A stretch of DNA of 64,000 nt from Mixta sp. Marseille-Q2659 (GCF_940807255.1 NZ_CALNWY010000008.1:89069-153068), one strand, 5' to 3'. Positions 27,009-39,160 are shown, counted from the first letter of the stretch. Notes: a model not told the origin generated them from the sequence alone. Program-made: numbers and translations.

Positions 27009-27926
27009 ATGATCAAACAACGGACATTAAAACGTATTGTTCAGGCGACTGGCGTCGGTTTGCATACCGGCAAGAAAGTCAACCTGACGCTACGCCCTGC
27101 GCCGGCTAATACCGGGGTCATCTATCGTCGCACTGACTTGAATCCACCGGTTGATTTCCCGGCTGATGCAAAATACGTGCGCGACACCATGCTGAGTACC
27201 TGCCTGGTGAATGATGAAGGCGTGCGTATTTCTACCGTAGAACACCTGAACGCCGCGCTGGCGGGCCTTGGTATCGACAATATTATTGTCGAAGTCAATG
27301 CGCCGGAAGTGCCGATTATGGACGGCAGCGCCGCGCCCTTTGTCTACCTGCTGGTAGATGCGGGCATTGAAGAGCTGAATAGCGCCAAGAAATTTGTACG
27401 CGTTAAGCAAGCGGTGCGTGTTGAAGATGGCGACAAGTGGGCTGAAATTAAACCGTACAACGGTTTTTCGCTCGATTTCACCATCGATTTCAAACACCCG
27501 GCGATTGATGCCAGCTCGCAGCGTTATCAGCTGAACTTCTCTACGGAAGCGTTCATGCGTCAAATCAGCCGTGCGCGAACCTTCGGCTTTATGCGTGAAA
27601 TCGAATACCTGCAGTCCAAAGGCCTGTGCCTGGGCGGTAGTTTAGATTGCGCGATAGGGTTAGACGATTTCCGCGTACTGAACGAAGAAGGTTTACGCTT
27701 CGAAGATGAATTCGTTCGTCACAAAATGCTGGACGCCATTGGCGACTTGTTTATGTGTGGTCACAATATTGTAGGCGCGTTTTCCGCTTATAAATCAGGC
27801 CATGCGTTAAACAATAAACTGCTGCAGGCGGTACTGGCGAAACAGGAAGCCTGGGAATGGGCGACCTTTGAAGACGAAGCTGAACTGCCGGTGGCATTCA
27901 GGGCAACAAATTTGGTTCTGGCGTAA
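27009..27926 (+). CDS. lpxC: UDP-3-O-acyl-GlcNAc deacetylase LpxC
   Basis: Zinc deacetylase for the committed step of lipid A synthesis. I start it at [12 protein letters not shown] (305 residues as in E. coli); eight upstream in-frame codons are not conserved. Zinc ligands are H79 in [12 protein letters not shown] and the H and D of [15 protein letters not shown] near 238 and 242. The C-terminal region after residue 290, which carries the FtsH degradation tag in E. coli, differs in sequence (FRATNLVLA) but keeps the LA end. Last gene of the cluster, followed by a terminator. Confidence 0.98.
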   Translation: MIKQRTLKRIVQATGVGLHTGKKVNLTLRPAPANTGVIYRRTDLNPPVDFPADAKYVRDTMLSTCLVNDEGVRISTVEHLNAALAGLGIDNIIVEVNAPEVPIMDGSAAPFVYLLVDAGIEELNSAKKFVRVKQAVRVEDGDKWAEIKPYNGFSLDFTIDFKHPAIDASSQRYQLNFSTEAFMRQISRARTFGFMREIEYLQSKGLCLGGSLDCAIGLDDFRVLNEEGLRFEDEFVRHKMLDAIGDLFMCGHNIVGAFSAYKSGHALNNKLLQAVLAKQEAWEWATFEDEAELPVAFRATNLVLA

Positions 27927-27942
27927 AGCGTCTTAACCCCTT

Positions 27943-27999
27943 AAAACGACTGGTAGCGCTGGCTCACTCTCTCCGGCCAGCAAAGCCAGTCGTTTTTGT
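27943..27999 (+). terminator. Terminator after lpxC
   Basis: AAAACGACTGG (27943-27953) pairs with CCAGTCGTTTT (27986-27996), with an inner GCTGGC/GCCAGC arm, and ends in a T run. It closes the mra/dcw cluster. Confidence 0.85.
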
Positions 28000-28209
28000 T
28001 TCTGTAGTGCGGTGTTTTTTATTTGCTCCGTGTCCGACGAAATGTCGCTATTTTCTCCTGCTCCCGCTACGATCTGATGTTTAACGTGCGCAATGATGAT
28101 AAGATTTGCCCTCGCTAAAGGTGGCAGCTGGCGCAATACGTCAGATGGAACAAGCCGCTAATTATTCATTGAAGAAGGGCAGGATGATACCTGTCAGACG
28201 GAAACCGAT

Positions 28210-28719
28210 GTGATCGCTATTTTTCACCGCTGGCGACAATTAGGCAGGCGTTATTTCTGGCCGCATCTGTTATTTGGCATGGTGGCGGCAAGCCTCGGCC
28301 TGCCCGCTGCGTACGCCCAAAACGCTGAGCAAAATAACCGTCCCGAAGCCACAGCGAAAAAACTGATCACCGGTAGCGCCGTACGGGTGGATAACCTTGC
28401 GCTGCTACAGGCGAATGCCCGCCGCGCCAGCTTTAGCGTGGATTACTGGCATCAACATGCTATCCGCACCGTCATTCGCCATCTCTCTTTTGCGCTTACT
28501 CCCCAAAATTTGCCCGATGCGGAAGAAACCTTGCCGCTTGCCGTGCAGAAAATGGCGCTGCTCGATACGCTCAATGCGCTATTGACCCATGAGCCGCGCC
28601 AACCGGTTATTATTCGCCATACGCAGCAGCCTGCCGTTTCTGTTACGCCCGATTATCATATCGGCATCTGGCTGGCCCAGGTGCAAGGCATCCGCGCGGG
28701 CCCTTACATTCTCAGTTGA
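28210..28719 (+). CDS. secM: Secretion monitor SecM (translation arrest peptide)
   Basis: Secreted regulatory protein whose ribosome stalling exposes the secA ribosome binding site when export is slow. I start at GTG 28210; the 169-residue length is close to the 170 of E. coli. The N-terminal signal peptide has [24 protein letters not shown], with likely cleavage after AYA. The arrest motif at the C terminus is Y-x4-WL-x4-GIRAGP, ending four residues before the stop. The usual F-x4-WI becomes Y-x4-WL; the GIRAGP core is intact. It lies 77 bases upstream of secA. Confidence 0.95.
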   Translation: MIAIFHRWRQLGRRYFWPHLLFGMVAASLGLPAAYAQNAEQNNRPEATAKKLITGSAVRVDNLALLQANARRASFSVDYWHQHAIRTVIRHLSFALTPQNLPDAEETLPLAVQKMALLDTLNALLTHEPRQPVIIRHTQQPAVSVTPDYHIGIWLAQVQGIRAGPYILS

Positions 28720-28796
28720 AACCTGAGCAGTCCTGAAACCGTATTAATATAAAAACGAACCGCAATCACGGCGGTAAAGATGAGAATGTATTTATT

Positions 28797-31502
28797 ATGC
28801 TAACCAAGTTGTTAACCAAAGTTTTTGGTAGTCGTAACGATCGTACGCTGCGCCGCATGCGCAAAACGGTAGAACTCATCAACAAGATGGAGCCTGATTT
28901 TGAAAAGCTCTCTGACGATGAGTTGAAAGCGAAAACGCAGGAGTTTCGTGCGCGTCTGGAAAAGGGCGAAGAACTGGACAGCCTGATTCCTGAAGCCTTT
29001 GCCACCGTACGTGAAGCCAGTAAACGCGTATTTGGCATGCGTCACTTTGACGTACAGCTGATTGGCGGCATGGTATTAAACGATCGCTGCATCGCTGAAA
29101 TGCGCACCGGTGAAGGTAAAACGCTAACCGCGACGCTGCCAGCCTATCTGAATGCGCTGACCGGTAAAGGCGTACACGTTGTTACCGTCAACGACTACCT
29201 GGCCCAGCGCGATGCGGAAAATAACCGCCCGCTATTTGAATTCCTTGGTCTTTCTGTCGGCATCAACCTGCCGGGTATGCCTGCTCCAGCTAAACGCGAA
29301 GCCTACGCGGCCGATATTACCTACGGCACCAATAACGAGTACGGTTTTGACTATCTGCGCGACAACATGGCATTCAGCCCGGAAGAGCGTGTACAGCGTA
29401 AGCTGCACTATGCACTGGTGGACGAGGTGGACTCCATCCTGATCGATGAAGCGCGTACGCCGCTGATCATTTCCGGTCCGGCGGAAGACAGCTCTGAACT
29501 CTATATCAAAGTAAACAAAATTATTCCGCGCCTGATCCGTCAGGAAAAAGAAGACTCTGATACGTTCCAGGGCGAAGGTCACTTCTCCGTCGATGAGAAA
29601 GCGCGTCAGGTTCATCTTACCGAACGCGGTCTGGTGATGATTGAAGAGCTGCTGGTGCAGGAAGGCATTATGGTGGAAGGCGAATCTCTCTATTCACCTA
29701 ACAATATTATGCTGATGCACCATGTTACCGCTGCGCTGCGTGCCCATGTACTGTTCACCCGTGACGTTGATTACATCGTTAAAGATGGCGAAGTCATTAT
29801 TGTCGATGAGCATACGGGCCGTACCATGCAGGGACGTCGCTGGTCAGATGGCCTGCATCAGGCTGTTGAGGCGAAAGAGGGCGTTGAGATTCAGAATGAG
29901 AACCAGACGCTGGCCTCTATCACCTTCCAGAACTACTTCCGTCTGTATGAGAAGCTGGCCGGTATGACCGGTACGGCGGATACCGAAGCATTTGAATTCA
30001 GCTCTATTTATAAGCTGGATACCATCGTGATCCCGACCAACCGCCCAATGGTGCGTAAAGATCTGCCGGATCTGGTCTACATGACCGAGAAAGAGAAGAT
30101 CGATGCGATCATCGAAGATATTCGCGAGCGTACCGCAAACGGCCAGCCGATCCTGGTCGGTACTATCTCGATCGAAAAATCTGAGGTCGTTTCTAATGAG
30201 CTGACACGGGCCGGCATCAAGCACAACGTACTGAACGCCAAATTCCATGCGCGTGAAGCAGAGATCGTCGCGCAGGCTGGCCAGCCTGGGGCGGTGACTA
30301 TCGCCACCAACATGGCGGGTCGTGGTACGGACATTATGCTGGGCGGTAGCTGGCAGGCGGAAGTCGCCGCGCTGGAAAACCCGACCGAAGATCAGATTGC
30401 CGCCATCAAAGCCGCCTGGAAAGAGCGCCATGACGCGGTACTGGCGTCGGGCGGTTTGCATATTATCGGTACTGAGCGCCATGAATCGCGCCGTATCGAT
30501 AACCAGCTGCGCGGTCGTTCCGGTCGTCAGGGCGATCAGGGTTCTTCCCGTTTCTACCTGTCGATGGAAGATGCGCTGATGCGTATTTTCGCCTCGGATC
30601 GCGTGTCGAATATGATGCGTAAACTGGGCATGAAGCCGGGCGAAGCCATTGAGCATCCGTGGGTCACTAAGGCGATTGCCAACGCACAGCGTAAAGTGGA
30701 AAGCCGCAACTTCGATATTCGTAAACAGCTGCTGGAATATGATGATGTTGCTAACGATCAGCGTCGTGCTATTTACTCGCAGCGTAATGAACTGTTGGAT
30801 GTGGCTGATGTGAGCGAAACCATCAACAGCATCCGCGAAGATGTCTTCAAATCCACCATCGACAGTTACATTCCGCCGCAGTCGCTGGAAGAGATGTGGG
30901 ATGTTGCAGGCCTGGAAGAACGCCTGAAAAACGACTTCGATCTTGAATTGCCGATTTCTCAATGGCTGGATAAAGAGCCTGAGCTGCATGAGGAAACGCT
31001 GCGCGAGCGTATCCTGGAGCAGGCGAAAGAGGTGTATCAGCGTAAAGAAGAAGTGGTTGGTGCTGAGATGATGCGCAGCTTTGAAAAAGGCGTCATGTTG
31101 CAAACGCTGGATTCGCTGTGGAAAGAGCATCTGGCGGCGATGGATTACCTGCGTCAGGGCATCCATCTGCGTGGCTATGCACAAAAAGATCCGAAACAGG
31201 AATACAAACGCGAATCCTTCGCCATGTTTGCTGCCATGCTGGAGTCGCTGAAATATGAAGTCATCAGCACGCTGAGCAAAGTTCAGGTACGTATGCCGGA
31301 AGAAGTTGAAGCGATGGAAGCGCAGCGCCGCGAAGAGGCTGAGCGTCTGGCTCAGCAGCAGCAGCTCAGTCATGTTGATGATGAAACTGAAGCCGCCGCC
31401 GCGCTGGCCGCTGAGACTGGTGAACGTAAAGTAGGCCGCAACGATCCTTGCCCATGCGGATCGGGTAAAAAATACAAGCAGTGCCACGGTCGCCTGGCCT
31501 GA
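28797..31502 (+). CDS. secA: Preprotein translocase ATPase SecA
   Basis: Motor ATPase that drives protein export through SecYEG. The 901 residues match E. coli. Visible parts are the N-terminal [21 protein letters not shown], Walker A MRTGEGKT near residue 102-109, the DEAD-like box [20 protein letters not shown] near 207, helicase motif GTDIMLGG near 509, and the C-terminal zinc motif [14 protein letters not shown] near 885-898 for SecB binding. Expression is predicted to be coupled to SecM stalling. Confidence 0.99.
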   Translation: MLTKLLTKVFGSRNDRTLRRMRKTVELINKMEPDFEKLSDDELKAKTQEFRARLEKGEELDSLIPEAFATVREASKRVFGMRHFDVQLIGGMVLNDRCIAEMRTGEGKTLTATLPAYLNALTGKGVHVVTVNDYLAQRDAENNRPLFEFLGLSVGINLPGMPAPAKREAYAADITYGTNNEYGFDYLRDNMAFSPEERVQRKLHYALVDEVDSILIDEARTPLIISGPAEDSSELYIKVNKIIPRLIRQEKEDSDTFQGEGHFSVDEKARQVHLTERGLVMIEELLVQEGIMVEGESLYSPNNIMLMHHVTAALRAHVLFTRDVDYIVKDGEVIIVDEHTGRTMQGRRWSDGLHQAVEAKEGVEIQNENQTLASITFQNYFRLYEKLAGMTGTADTEAFEFSSIYKLDTIVIPTNRPMVRKDLPDLVYMTEKEKIDAIIEDIRERTANGQPILVGTISIEKSEVVSNELTRAGIKHNVLNAKFHAREAEIVAQAGQPGAVTIATNMAGRGTDIMLGGSWQAEVAALENPTEDQIAAIKAAWKERHDAVLASGGLHIIGTERHESRRIDNQLRGRSGRQGDQGSSRFYLSMEDALMRIFASDRVSNMMRKLGMKPGEAIEHPWVTKAIANAQRKVESRNFDIRKQLLEYDDVANDQRRAIYSQRNELLDVADVSETINSIREDVFKSTIDSYIPPQSLEEMWDVAGLEERLKNDFDLELPISQWLDKEPELHEETLRERILEQAKEVYQRKEEVVGAEMMRSFEKGVMLQTLDSLWKEHLAAMDYLRQGIHLRGYAQKDPKQEYKRESFAMFAAMLESLKYEVISTLSKVQVRMPEEVEAMEAQRREEAERLAQQQQLSHVDDETEAAAALAAETGERKVGRNDPCPCGSGKKYKQCHGRLA

Positions 31503-31523
31503 TGTTTTTCGCGTTAAGTTTAT

Positions 31524-31548
31524 AAGGGAGCCTTCTGGCTCCCTTTTT
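31524..31548 (+). terminator. secMA terminator
   Basis: AAGGGAGCC and GGCTCCCTT form a nine-base stem around TTCT, followed by a T run, 21 bases after the secA stop. Confidence 0.92.
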
Positions 31549-31633
31549 ACTTTATTTAGGTACCCGCTTGCCGGTGTTAAGCCAAAGTAAACAACGTTAT
31601 ACTGCCGTTATTTGTCAGAACAAGGATGCGAAA

Positions 31634-32029
31634 ATGAAACATCTTCAGGTCGCTGTTGGCATTATCCGCAATGCGCAGCAGGAAATTTTTCTGACGCACC
31701 GTCCAGCCAGCTCGCATATGGCAAATATGTGGGAATTTCCGGGAGGAAAAATCGAGGCGGGCGAGAGTCCAGAACAGGCGCTTAAGCGTGAGCTGTTGGA
31801 AGAAACCGGCATTGCGGTCATTGCCGCTACCGCCTTTGGCAACGCCGATCATACCTATCAGGATCTGCGCGTTACGTTACATTTTTTTATGGTGGAACAG
31901 TGGCAGGGTGAACCCTGGGGCCGGGAAGGGCAGCCGCAGCGTTGGGTGCCGCAGCGCGAGCTTATCGCCGATGAGTTCCCACCGGCTAACCATCAGCTGG
32001 TAGCGCGCCTGCTGGCTGAGGCGCGCTAA
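31634..32029 (+). CDS. mutT: 8-oxo-dGTP diphosphatase MutT
   Basis: Nudix hydrolase that clears 8-oxo-dGTP and prevents A:T to C:G transversions. I start it at MKHLQVAVGIIRN (131 residues; 129 in E. coli); the open frame upstream is not conserved. The Nudix box GGKIEAGESPEQALKRELLEETGI spans about residues 37-60 with all G, E, R and EE positions present. The substrate region PPAN near residue 116 is present. A terminator follows at once. Confidence 0.96.
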   Translation: MKHLQVAVGIIRNAQQEIFLTHRPASSHMANMWEFPGGKIEAGESPEQALKRELLEETGIAVIAATAFGNADHTYQDLRVTLHFFMVEQWQGEPWGREGQPQRWVPQRELIADEFPPANHQLVARLLAEAR

Positions 32030-32035
32030 TCATCA

Positions 32036-32059
32036 GGGCGGCGCTGCCGCCCCGTTTTT
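32036..32059 (+). terminator. mutT terminator
   Basis: GGGCGGC pairs with GCCGCCC around a three-base loop, followed by CG and five Ts. It lies between the convergent mutT and yacG genes. Confidence 0.8.
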
Positions 32060-32265
32060 CAATGACGCAGGTACTCTTCTTCACTCCAGTCGTCGCTATC
32101 TGATAAATCGCTGTCGCTGGGGATACGCTTCTCTTCTGCTGCCCATTCGCCCAGGTCAATCAGCTGACAGCGTTTACTGCAAAATGGGCGAAACGGACTC
32201 TCTTCTCCCCAAATCACCTTCTTGCCGCAGGTAGGACAGGCCACGGTTGTAACATCACTTTTCAT
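32059..32265 (-). CDS. yacG: DNA gyrase inhibitor YacG
   Basis: Small zinc protein reported in E. coli to bind GyrB and inhibit gyrase. The 68 residues contain four zinc cysteines, C10-x2-C13 and C29-x3-C33, then an acidic serine- and aspartate-rich tail ([15 protein letters not shown]). E. coli YacG has 65 residues. It is the last gene of coaE-zapD-yacG, nine bases after zapD. Confidence 0.95.
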   Translation of the reverse strand: MKSDVTTVACPTCGKKVIWGEESPFRPFCSKRCQLIDLGEWAAEEKRIPSDSDLSDSDDWSEEEYLRH

Positions 32266-32274
32266 ACTTATCCT

Positions 32275-33018
32275 CTAACAACAAGCCAGCTCGAAATCGA
32301 GACGGGCTGGAACTTCGCCGCGCTCGCTGTCGAGTGGTAAAAAACGAATTGCATAACGGGTTTTATGGCCAGAAACCTGCGGATAAAGACTGTCTTCCAG
32401 CGTTAATTGCAGCCGCAGGAGATCCGCGCCTTCGGCATTGTCCTGATAAAAACCGTTCAGGCTGGTCTGATGGCGAAATACGCCAGATTGCCGAATTAGC
32501 TCAAGGATCAAAAACAGTGCCTGGCGCAGCGGCTCAAGCGTGTCTATCCACGCGGCGACCTGGGTGTCCCGCAGCGACTGATCGAGATGCAGCCAGACAT
32601 GCAGCGTTGGCAGGTCAAAGCTACAGCAGCCACCGGGAATGCTCAGACGCTGGCGCACCAGCGCGATAAGACGATCTTCCCGCAGCGCCTGACCGATACG
32701 CGGCGCAGCCATTAATTCGCTGGCGCGCGATTTCAGCTGCTGACGCAGCGCTTCAACACGTTCGGTATCTACGCCCGGCACATCGCACCAGGCCAGTAAT
32801 TTTTGCTGCTGACGCTCAAGCTCTTTCAGAATCTCGGTGCGTAACTCGCCACGCTCAAATACATCAAGTAATTCGCTGATATTACGGAAAAACGTTAATG
32901 CGGTCTGGTGATTAGTAATCTCGATGCTCGCCTGAAGCTGCTGAAGTAAGAACTCAATTCTCAGCCAGGTACGCATTTTCTCATTCAACGGATGTTCGAA
33001 AAGAACGACTTTACTCAT
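32275..33018 (-). CDS. zapD: Z-ring associated protein ZapD
   Basis: Cytoplasmic protein that crosslinks FtsZ filaments. The 247-residue length equals that of E. coli ZapD (YacF). It starts [25 protein letters not shown] after MSK, a helical N-terminal domain, and has the conserved [15 protein letters not shown] segment near residue 150 and a beta-rich C terminus ending FELACC. It lies four bases after coaE in the same operon. Confidence 0.96.
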   Translation of the reverse strand: MSKVVLFEHPLNEKMRTWLRIEFLLQQLQASIEITNHQTALTFFRNISELLDVFERGELRTEILKELERQQQKLLAWCDVPGVDTERVEALRQQLKSRASELMAAPRIGQALREDRLIALVRQRLSIPGGCCSFDLPTLHVWLHLDQSLRDTQVAAWIDTLEPLRQALFLILELIRQSGVFRHQTSLNGFYQDNAEGADLLRLQLTLEDSLYPQVSGHKTRYAIRFLPLDSERGEVPARLDFELACC

Positions 33019-33022
33019 GCTG

Positions 33023-33634
33023 TTAATCCTGTTTTGTCGCTTTGGCCAACGCCAGATAGCGCTGATTCAGTTTGGCGACCAGCGGCAGAACCTCGCTGGG
33101 ATGTCCGCTGTTTTCAATAATGTCATCCGCTACAGCCAGACGCGCTGCGCGTGTAGCCTGAGCGGCAATGATTTTTTCCGCCTGCTCGCGAGAAATACGG
33201 TCACGAGCCATGGTTCGTTCAATCTGAACGGCAGGATCGACATCAACAACCAGAACCCGATCGGCCTGTTTTTCCAGCTGGTTTTCCACCAGCAGCGGTA
33301 CAACCCATAAGCACCAGGGCGATCGAGCCGCTTTAAGCTGTCGGCGTGTTTCAGCGTGGATCAACGGATGTAAAAGCTGATTCAGCCAGGCCTTGTCTGC
33401 GGGCGAGCTGAAGATAGTCTGACGCAGCGCGGCGCGGTTTAGCGTGCCGTCTGTATGAAGTATCGCTGAACCAAAGCGGGTCGCAATCTCTTTTAGCGCC
33501 GGCTGGCCGGGCTCTACCACCTGACGGGCAATGACATCAGCATCAATAATTTCCACGCCATGCCGGGCAAACGCGTTGGCAACGGTACTTTTTCCACTGC
33601 CAATTCCGCCAGTTAGTGCAACGGTGTAAGACAT
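33023..33634 (-). CDS. coaE: Dephospho-CoA kinase CoaE
   Basis: Last enzyme of coenzyme A synthesis, phosphorylating the 3-prime hydroxyl of dephospho-CoA. The 203-residue P-loop kinase starts [22 protein letters not shown] (P-loop at residues 9-16) and has [13 protein letters not shown] and a lid region with [13 protein letters not shown]. It is the first gene of coaE-zapD-yacG and diverges from guaC. Confidence 0.97.
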   Translation of the reverse strand: MSYTVALTGGIGSGKSTVANAFARHGVEIIDADVIARQVVEPGQPALKEIATRFGSAILHTDGTLNRAALRQTIFSSPADKAWLNQLLHPLIHAETRRQLKAARSPWCLWVVPLLVENQLEKQADRVLVVDVDPAVQIERTMARDRISREQAEKIIAAQATRAARLAVADDIIENSGHPSEVLPLVAKLNQRYLALAKATKQD

Positions 33635-33780
33635 TTTTTCTATTCCTGCTTCACCTGTAAACGCCAGAGCGCCAGCTATACACGTTTAACGTCAGCGGGA
33701 AAGTATGCAACGGCGATCACATTGACTATTTTCAGGTAAATTTATCGGATTGTAGCGTATTTAAAGGTGTTTTCGCAGTC

Positions 33781-33808
33781 TTGTACGCGCGTTTTTAGTG
33801 CGTATGAT
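33781..33808 (+). promoter_or_regulatory. Candidate guaC promoter
   Basis: TTGTAC (33781-33786) and TATGAT (33803-33808) with a 16-base spacer lie about 65 bases upstream of the guaC start. This is a good -10 with a fair -35; no operator was recognised. Confidence 0.5.
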
Positions 33809-33874
33809 AGCGTTACTGGAGCTGGCAGCAGCACCCGATCATATGATCGTCGCCAAAAACCCAGGAATGATGTC

Positions 33875-34915
33875 ATGCGTATTGAAGAAGATTTAAAACT
33901 TGGTTTTAAAGATGTTCTAATTCGTCCCAAACGTTCAACTTTAAAAAGCCGCTCGCAGGTAGAGTTGAGTCGTCAATTCACCTTTAAACACTCCGGCATC
34001 GCCTGGTCAGGCGTCCCAATTATTGCCGCTAATATGGACACCGTAGGAACGTTTCGCATGGCTGAAGTGCTGGCCAGCTTTGATATTTTGACGGCGGTAC
34101 ATAAACATTACAGCGTCGATGAATGGCGTGCTTTTATTCAGCGCGTACCGGAACAGGTGCTGCAACACGTAATGGTTTCTACCGGCACTTCCGATGCCGA
34201 TTTTAATAAGCTTCAGGCGATACTGGCGCTTTCACCAGCGCTGAATTTTATCTGTATCGATGTGGCAAACGGCTACTCGGAGCATTTTGTTGAGTTCCTG
34301 CAACGTGCGCGTGCCGCCTGCCCTGATAAAACCATCTGTGCCGGCAACGTCGTTACTGGCGAGATGGTTGAAGAGCTTATCCTTTCCGGTGCCGATATTG
34401 TGAAAGTTGGCATTGGCCCTGGATCCGTTTGTACCACGCGCGTAAAAACCGGCGTTGGTTATCCGCAGCTTTCCGCCGTTATTGAGTGCGCCGACGCGGC
34501 GCATGGTCTGGGCGGACAGATCGTCAGCGATGGTGGCTGTTCGGTGCCGGGCGATGTGGCGAAGGCCTTTGGCGGCGGCGCCGATTTCGTGATGCTGGGC
34601 GGAATGCTGGCCGCACATGATGAATGTGAAGGTACCGTGGTTGAAGAAAACGGTGAAAAATTCATGCTGTTTTACGGCATGAGTTCTGAATCCGCGATGA
34701 AACGTCACGTTGGCGGCGTAGCGGAATACCGTGCGGCGGAAGGCAAAACGGTCAAGCTGCTGTTGCGCGGGCCGGTTGACGCTACGGCGCGAGATATCCT
34801 TGGCGGTCTGCGCTCGGCCTGTACTTACGTTGGCGCAGAGCGCTTGAAAGAGCTGACCAAGCGCACAACGTTTATTCGCGTAGCGGAGCAGGAAAATCGC
34901 GTTTTTAACCGTTAA
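33875..34915 (+). CDS. guaC: GMP reductase GuaC
   Basis: NADPH-dependent reductive deamination of GMP to IMP in purine salvage. I start it at [23 protein letters not shown] (346 residues; 347 in E. coli) with AGGA upstream; the further open frame has no conserved sequence. The IMPDH/GMPR catalytic loop [11 protein letters not shown] near residue 180-190 holds the active cysteine, and ISDGGCS... and FVMLGGMLA segments bind the nucleotide. Its stop overlaps the convergent hofC stop by four bases. Confidence 0.97.
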   Translation: MRIEEDLKLGFKDVLIRPKRSTLKSRSQVELSRQFTFKHSGIAWSGVPIIAANMDTVGTFRMAEVLASFDILTAVHKHYSVDEWRAFIQRVPEQVLQHVMVSTGTSDADFNKLQAILALSPALNFICIDVANGYSEHFVEFLQRARAACPDKTICAGNVVTGEMVEELILSGADIVKVGIGPGSVCTTRVKTGVGYPQLSAVIECADAAHGLGGQIVSDGGCSVPGDVAKAFGGGADFVMLGGMLAAHDECEGTVVEENGEKFMLFYGMSSESAMKRHVGGVAEYRAAEGKTVKLLLRGPVDATARDILGGLRSACTYVGAERLKELTKRTTFIRVAEQENRVFNR

Positions 34916-36111
34916 CCCATCACGTTTCCTAAGTTAAAGATAGGCAGGTACATAGCGACCACTAAGGTACCGACAATGATCCCGGTAATCAGCATCATTA
35001 CCGGTTCCATGGTGGCCGCCAGCGTATCTGCCAGCTCATGGGTTTGATTTTCATGCCATTGCGCCAGGCGCGCGAGTAATTCATCCAACGCGCCGGCCTC
35101 TTCGCCTACCTTAATCAACTGACGACAAAGCGGCGTAAAAAGCGCGCTGTCGGCAATCGCCTGATGCAACTGCGTACCTTCAGCTATCTGTTTTTGTAAC
35201 TGCTGCACCGCTTCCCGCCATAGTAATGGTGTAATCGTCAGTTCAACCGCCTGTAGCCCTTGCAGTAACGGCAGGCCTGCCTGCTGCGTTAGGGTCAACG
35301 TGGTAAATATCTGACTGAGCAGGCTGCCGCGCCATAAGCGCGCAAGCAGTGGCAGGTGCAGCAGGCAGCGTTGCTCACGGCGCTGCCAGCCTGGTCTGCG
35401 TTCACGCAGATAACGCCACAGAAAAATCACGACGGCAATAAATAGCATCAGCGGCAGAAACAACCGTTGAAGGCCTACGGAGAGCGCCAATACTGCGGCG
35501 GTAAAGGCGGGCAGTTGGGCATTAAACGACTGATAAATGCTGACGAATTCAGGCAGCACCCATAGCAGCATGCCCACTGCAACCGCCAATGCCACCAACA
35601 GAATAAATGCGGGATAACGTAGCGCCGCAATAACTTTCTTATGTAGTCGCAGCTGACGTTCCTGCTGGGATGCCAGCTGTAAGCAGCAGCGATCCAACTG
35701 GCCGGTGAGTTCGCCAACCTGCATCAGTGCAGGAAATAGCGGGGGAAAGATCATCGGCCATTTTGCCAGCGCGGCGGAAAAGGGCGTTCCCCGGGCAACC
35801 TCTTCCTGTAACGCCAGTAACAATGTGCGCCAGCCGGGATGTTTCTCGCCTTCGCTTAACAGCTGTAACCCGGCTGAAAGCGTCAGCCCAGCCTTTAACA
35901 GCGTAGCCAGCTGATACAGCAGAGCTATTTTCTGGCGCACCGTCCAGTCGCGGGGCCGGTAATATTTACCGCGTTTACAGGAGAGCGGTAGATAATTCCA
36001 TGCGGCCATTCTGGTCATAAGCTGGTGATCCTCTGTCAGCAGCCAGCTTCCGGTGACCATTTCGCCCTGTTGATTCATGGCCTGCCAGTGCCAGAGTCGA
36101 CAGCTAGCCAT
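34912..36111 (-). CDS. hofC: Type IV pilus inner-membrane platform protein HofC
   Basis: GspF/PilC-family platform protein for assembly of type IV pilin. The 399-residue protein has two repeated cytoplasmic GspF domains, with [19 protein letters not shown] (about 67-85) and [19 protein letters not shown] (about 270-288), and three hydrophobic spans, the last near the C terminus ([20 protein letters not shown]). It is the last gene of ppdD-hofB-hofC and overlaps hofB by eight bases. In E. coli the set is poorly expressed; activity here is unknown. Confidence 0.93.
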   Translation of the reverse strand: MASCRLWHWQAMNQQGEMVTGSWLLTEDHQLMTRMAAWNYLPLSCKRGKYYRPRDWTVRQKIALLYQLATLLKAGLTLSAGLQLLSEGEKHPGWRTLLLALQEEVARGTPFSAALAKWPMIFPPLFPALMQVGELTGQLDRCCLQLASQQERQLRLHKKVIAALRYPAFILLVALAVAVGMLLWVLPEFVSIYQSFNAQLPAFTAAVLALSVGLQRLFLPLMLFIAVVIFLWRYLRERRPGWQRREQRCLLHLPLLARLWRGSLLSQIFTTLTLTQQAGLPLLQGLQAVELTITPLLWREAVQQLQKQIAEGTQLHQAIADSALFTPLCRQLIKVGEEAGALDELLARLAQWHENQTHELADTLAATMEPVMMLITGIIVGTLVVAMYLPIFNLGNVMG

Positions 36112-37492
36112 GATCGACGCCTATGACCCGATAGATTTCTGACAACGAGGTTTCGCCGCGGTCAACCGCATGCAGTCCTTCGATAAACAGGCTGTTAAGT
36201 TCCAGACGCTGAGCCAGTATGCTTAGCTCTTCACTGCTGACGTTAGCGGCGATGGCCGTTTGCAGCGCGTTATTTATTGGTAGCATCTCAAATAGCGCCA
36301 GGCGTCCATAGTAGCCGGAGAAACAGTGATCGCAGCCTGCGGCCCGCCAGTTCTGAAGCGCTCCTGGCCAAATTTGCGCAGGCAGATTTTCTATTTTTTC
36401 CGCCGGGAAGCGGCAGTGCGGGCAAAGGCGCCTTACCAGACGCTGGGCGATAACCAGCCGGAGCGCTGATGCCAGCAAATAGCCAGGAATCCCCATTTGA
36501 CCAAGCCTTATCAGGGTTTCCGTCGTTGAGTTTGTATGCAGCGTGGACAGCACCAGATGGCCGGTTTGCGCTGCCTTAACAGCAATTTCAGCGCTCTCCG
36601 CATCGCGAATCTCGCCCAGCATAATAATGTCCGGGTCCTGACGCAGCAGTGCCCGCAGGACGCGTTGAAAATCGAGCCCGGCACGGGGATTAATTTGTGT
36701 CTGGTTAACGCCAGCTAATGGAATCTCTACCGGATCTTCTACGCTACAGAGATTGCTGCCCGGCTGGTTAAGGGCGCTAAGTCCGCTGTAAAGCGTAAAG
36801 GTTTTGCCGCTGCCGGTAGGGCCGGTTACCAGTATCAAGCCCTGCGGCTGCGCCAGCGCGCTGCGGAAGTGTTTTAGCGCTGCGGGTGGCATACCTAAAT
36901 TCTCCAGCGCGAGATCCTGTACGTCGCTTTGTAGCAGACGGATCACTGCTTTTTCTCCCTCTCGCACTGGCAGGGTGGCGAGACGGAAAGCCGCCTGTTC
37001 CCCCTGCAGTTGTAAAGTAAATTGCCCATCCTGCGGCAACCGGCGCTCCGCTATATCAAGATTGCCAAGGATCTTAAGGCGGGCTATCAGCGCTGCCTGT
37101 TGCGTCCCGCTAATGGTCTGCAGCAGCTGAAGCATACCGTCAATACGTAGCCGCACGCGCACGCCTGCTGCACAAGGCTCGATATGAATATCAGAGGCGC
37201 GGCGCTGAAAAGCATTAAGCAGAATTTGATCGACCAGCGCCGACACGGATTCCGATGCAAGTGCTTTATCGCTCTGCGAACAAGACGGCTCAGCCTGTTG
37301 ATGCTGTTCCAGCCGCGCCTGCGGCCAGCGCTCAACCTGCACCCGGCGCTGGCTGGTAAAGCGTAGCGCCTCCACCATTTCATGGGTTGGCGCATCGGCC
37401 AGCGCAACGGTAATTGACGCCTCATCCTCTTTTAACAGCAGCGCCTGATACTGACGGCAGATCTCGCGTAAATTTTGGGCGGTGCCATTCAT
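36104..37492 (-). CDS. hofB: Type IV pilus assembly ATPase HofB
   Basis: GspE/PilB-family ATPase powering pilus extension. The 462 residues include an N-terminal domain, Walker A GPTGSGKT near residue 220, the Asp box LRQDPDIIMLGEIRDAESAEIAVKAAQTGH, the His box VLSTLHTNST, and a zinc-binding tetracysteine set CPHC...CDHC near 370-400. All catalytic motifs are intact. It overlaps ppdD by four bases and hofC by eight, so the three are probably translationally coupled. Confidence 0.95.
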   Translation of the reverse strand: MNGTAQNLREICRQYQALLLKEDEASITVALADAPTHEMVEALRFTSQRRVQVERWPQARLEQHQQAEPSCSQSDKALASESVSALVDQILLNAFQRRASDIHIEPCAAGVRVRLRIDGMLQLLQTISGTQQAALIARLKILGNLDIAERRLPQDGQFTLQLQGEQAAFRLATLPVREGEKAVIRLLQSDVQDLALENLGMPPAALKHFRSALAQPQGLILVTGPTGSGKTFTLYSGLSALNQPGSNLCSVEDPVEIPLAGVNQTQINPRAGLDFQRVLRALLRQDPDIIMLGEIRDAESAEIAVKAAQTGHLVLSTLHTNSTTETLIRLGQMGIPGYLLASALRLVIAQRLVRRLCPHCRFPAEKIENLPAQIWPGALQNWRAAGCDHCFSGYYGRLALFEMLPINNALQTAIAANVSSEELSILAQRLELNSLFIEGLHAVDRGETSLSEIYRVIGVDHG

Positions 37493-37935
37493 TGCGACAC
37501 CTCATCATCGAAGCGGAAAACGTTGCGGCAATTATCCTTCAGGTTGCTGTTAGCGCTGGCGCAGCTGCGCTGCCAGTCCATCTGGCCTTCATTACTTTGC
37601 CACTGTGGCGTAAGCGTGACGGTAAGTCCGTTCAGACTTTCCTGTCCGGTAAGCGTAATGACGCCGGACGCCACGCTCACCGTAGAGACATAACGCGATC
37701 CCTTCGCGGTGGGAACACCGTTACTGCCCGCGCTGCAGCCTGCGGTTGCGCCATGCTCGACGGCGCAAAGTTCCACCGCTGTTTTGTAGGGCAACATAGT
37801 TTGCAGCATATCGGTGAGCGCCGCTTTTTGCAGATAGTTCTGGTAAGCCGGCATGCCGATAGCGCTGAGGATGGCGACAATTCCAATCACGATCATCAGC
37901 TCAATCAGCGTAAAGCCTTGTTGTCTCATCTTCAC
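37489..37935 (-). CDS. ppdD: Major type IV prepilin PpdD
   Basis: Class III prepilin, the structural subunit of the type IV pilus. The 148-residue product has a short leader MKMRQQG, cleaved after the glycine before FTLIEL, followed by a hydrophobic N-terminal helix (FTLIELMIVIGIVAILSAIG). The C-terminal part has cysteine pairs (AVELCAVEHG, RSCASANSNLKDNC) for disulphides. An inner ATG two codons in is an alternative start. First gene of the pilus operon. Confidence 0.95.
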   Translation of the reverse strand: MKMRQQGFTLIELMIVIGIVAILSAIGMPAYQNYLQKAALTDMLQTMLPYKTAVELCAVEHGATAGCSAGSNGVPTAKGSRYVSTVSVASGVITLTGQESLNGLTVTLTPQWQSNEGQMDWQRSCASANSNLKDNCRNVFRFDDEVSQ

Positions 37936-38137
37936 TTCTCCCTCTTATTGGCGTTGTTGACGTTAAGCCAAAGGAAAAAGCGGGGCGAGCGTCCGTTAAG
38001 CAGGCAGGAAGCGGGGCCGAAAAAAAGTAACAGCTGTTGCGGCACAGAGAAAAAAACAGGAAGCGGTATCGCAACGTTATCCGGCTGGATAAGGTGGCGC
38101 GCAGAATGGGCGCCACAGCGGAGTAGTAAAGGCAGCG

Positions 38138-39122
<985 letters not shown>

Positions 39123-39160
39123 TGTTGAGGTTTTGTTTTTTTAGGGTGGCGCTTTTGTCA

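Noticed and set aside
27933..28136. 67-codon minus-strand frame between lpxC and secM
   Set aside because: It covers the lpxC terminator and has no family signature or start signal.
29844..31487. 547-codon frame antisense to secA
   Set aside because: Shadow of a conserved gene of biased codon use; no start signal or family resemblance.
38093..38115. GTGGCGC/GCGCCAC hairpin as nadC terminator
   Set aside because: Positioned well, 23 bases after nadC, but without a T run; kept only as a possibility.
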